A DNA stretch of 64,000 nucleotides. It comes from an uncultured Eubacterium sp. GTDB taxonomy: Bacteria; Bacillota; Clostridia; Oscillospirales; Acutalibacteraceae. Position 1 is the first letter of the stretch; each line of letters starts with the position of its first letter. The notes under the pieces are model-generated. The model saw only the letters and a program-made list of their open reading frames with translations. It made no database searches and had not been told where the DNA came from. Shown here in pieces: positions 63,041 through 64,000 of this stretch. Location of the stretch: NCBI GenBank assembly GCA_910577195.1, contig CAJTLP010000003.1, forward strand, positions 62,001 to 126,000. Direction: 5' to 3'. The position numbers and the translations under genes were made by a program.

Positions 63041-63736
63041 ATGGGACCTTATTTTGCATATTATCTTACAGGATATATTATGATACCTGTATTTATATTT
63101 GCTCTGTTTTGTCAGATGAAGGTTAAAAGTGCTTTCAGAAAGTATTCAAAGACGATCAACAGACGTGGTATGACAGGTGCTGATGCCGCATATCAGCTGT
63201 TGCGTCTGAACGGAATTACGGATGTGCAAATAAAAAAGATTCCGGGTAGTCTGACGGATTATTATGATCCTAAGAATAAAGAAATCTGTCTTTCACAGGA
63301 TGTATTTGATTCGCGAAGTGTAGCCGCTATCGGTGTTGCCTGTCACGAGGCTGGTCACGCCTGTCAGCATGCTCAGGGTTATGCACCATTAAAAATAAGA
63401 AACGCAATCATTCCTATAACAAGAATTGGTTCTTTTCTCGGTGTTCCGCTTGCTTTAATCGGAATGTTTATTTACAGCGATCCGCTTATCTATGCAGGTA
63501 TCATCCTGTATGCGGCAGTTGCATTTTTTCAGCTTGCTACACTGCCTGTTGAGTTTAATGCCTCAAGAAGAGCACTGCAGACGATTGAATCAAATGGTTT
63601 TCTTGAAGGCGAGGAATACAGCGGTGCAAAAAAGGTTTTAACTGCTGCTGCACTTACTTATGTTGCTGCTCTTGCATCTGCACTGGCTACACTGCTCAGA
63701 CTATTCCTGATTTTAAACAGAGGTAACAGAGATTAA
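63041..63736 (+). CDS. Membrane zinc metallopeptidase (YugP-like)
   Basis: A 231-residue membrane protein of the zinc-dependent 'neutral zinc metallopeptidase' YugP group. A first helix (about 5-25), the segment GMTGADAAYQLLRLNGITDVQIKKIPGSLTDYYDPKNKEICLS, the HEAGHACQHAQGY zinc motif (HExxH, near 103-107), two more helices (about 125-170), a distal Glu in LPVEFNASRRAL and a last helix near 200-225 fit the family. It starts two bases after fmt and its stop overlaps the rsmB start. Substrate unknown. Confidence 0.93.
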   Translation: MGPYFAYYLTGYIMIPVFIFALFCQMKVKSAFRKYSKTINRRGMTGADAAYQLLRLNGITDVQIKKIPGSLTDYYDPKNKEICLSQDVFDSRSVAAIGVACHEAGHACQHAQGYAPLKIRNAIIPITRIGSFLGVPLALIGMFIYSDPLIYAGIILYAAVAFFQLATLPVEFNASRRALQTIESNGFLEGEEYSGAKKVLTAAALTYVAALASALATLLRLFLILNRGNRD

Positions 63737-64000
63737 TGAAAAGTGCACGTCTAATTGCTTTCGAAATTTTGCATAAAATTTTTACGGATAATGCTTATTC
63801 CAATATTGCTCTTGATAACGCAGTTAAGGATATAAGTGAGGAGAAAGCCTTTATATCTGCACTGGTTTACGGTGTGGTTGAAAGAAAGCTGACACTCGAT
63901 TATTTTATTAATAAATATGTCTCATCAAAGCCTAAACCTAAAATACTGACTATCCTTCGTCTTGGTGCATACCAGCTTTTGTTTATGGACAAGGTGCCGA
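63736..64000 (+). CDS. rsmB: 16S rRNA (cytosine-967-C5)-methyltransferase RsmB, N-terminal part (runs off window)
   Basis: Eighty-eight codons of an open frame starting ATG at 63736, overlapping the YugP stop (TAATG). MKSARLIAFEILHKIF, AYSNIALDNAV and SALVYGVVERKLTLDYFINKY ... LRLGAYQLLFMDKVP are the NusB-like RNA-binding domain of RsmB/Sun. The catalytic methyltransferase domain lies beyond the window. The position after def-fmt is the usual one in Firmicutes. Confidence 0.92.
   Translation, partial: MKSARLIAFEILHKIFTDNAYSNIALDNAVKDISEEKAFISALVYGVVERKLTLDYFINKYVSSKPKPKILTILRLGAYQLLFMDKVP

Noticed and set aside
1..64000. CRISPR array, prophage, integrative element or rRNA operon
   Set aside because: I saw no regularly spaced repeats, integrase, phage structural genes, attachment-site pair or rRNA sequence; the tRNA-Leu has no adjacent integrase.

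Overview
The window looks like a chromosomal segment of a low-GC, Gram-positive anaerobe of the class Clostridia, probably a gut Ruminococcaceae/Oscillospiraceae-type organism. The evidence is the AT-rich codon use, strong AGGAGG-type ribosome sites, a SCIFF peptide with its radical-SAM maturase (a clostridial hallmark), a PPi-type phosphofructokinase, and the order dgt-dnaG-rpoD and yicC-remA-gmk-rpoZ-priA-def-fmt-rsmB. Several genes suggest a life on host glycans: the end of a GH110 alpha-1,3-galactosidase, a large secreted GH33 sialidase, a GHL6-like glycosidase, a GH127 beta-L-arabinofuranosidase and a cell-surface Ig-repeat giant.

Layout. 1-3.9 kb: GH110 end, PPi-PFK, a 288-bp MITE-like element, then an Lsa-type ABC-F gene behind an attenuator leader. 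4-7.5 kb (minus): SCIFF peptide and maturase, an Orn/Lys/Arg decarboxylase and a membrane protein. 7.5-16.6 kb: tRNA-Leu(CAG), a GHL6-like glycosidase (minus), an IS200/IS605 transposase remnant, a 1,870-residue secreted Ig-repeat protein and a small secreted protein with a half-dockerin. 16.7-22.4 kb: two acetyltransferases, a cupin, an NAD-binding reductase and a TetR/ABC exporter operon with paired palindromic operators. 22.4-26 kb (minus): GH127 plus MATE exporter behind a palindromic operator. 26-31 kb: a second MITE-like element, then a vitamin B6 locus (MocR/PdxR-like regulator divergent from pyridoxal kinase and an ECF S-component), a TatD-linked radical SAM protein and an MFS transporter. 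31-35 kb (minus): VanZ-like, nucleotidyltransferase-like and Mbeg1-like genes, and a nitroreductase. 35-50 kb: mostly housekeeping (Tex, YgjP protease, Dgt, primase, sigma-A, dTMP kinase, 5-FTHF cyclo-ligase, MltG, U32 peptidase, a class B PBP), then a WYL regulator. 51.5-57.2 kb: secreted sialidase giant plus a 39-codon peptide gene. 57.3-64 kb: conserved housekeeping operon, cut off within rsmB.

The items most worth a second look are: the lsa leader, with two short ORFs and a terminator whose stem holds the second ORF's stop; a SCIFF peptide with Ser at both positions 32 and 37, where the known thioether partners lie; the 39-residue acidic peptide behind the sialidase; a PdxR-like regulator whose PLP lysine is replaced by Ala; two structured MITE-like elements; and a terminator stem that also contains the PBP ribosome site. 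All calls come from reading the sequence and remembered family features. No database search was run.
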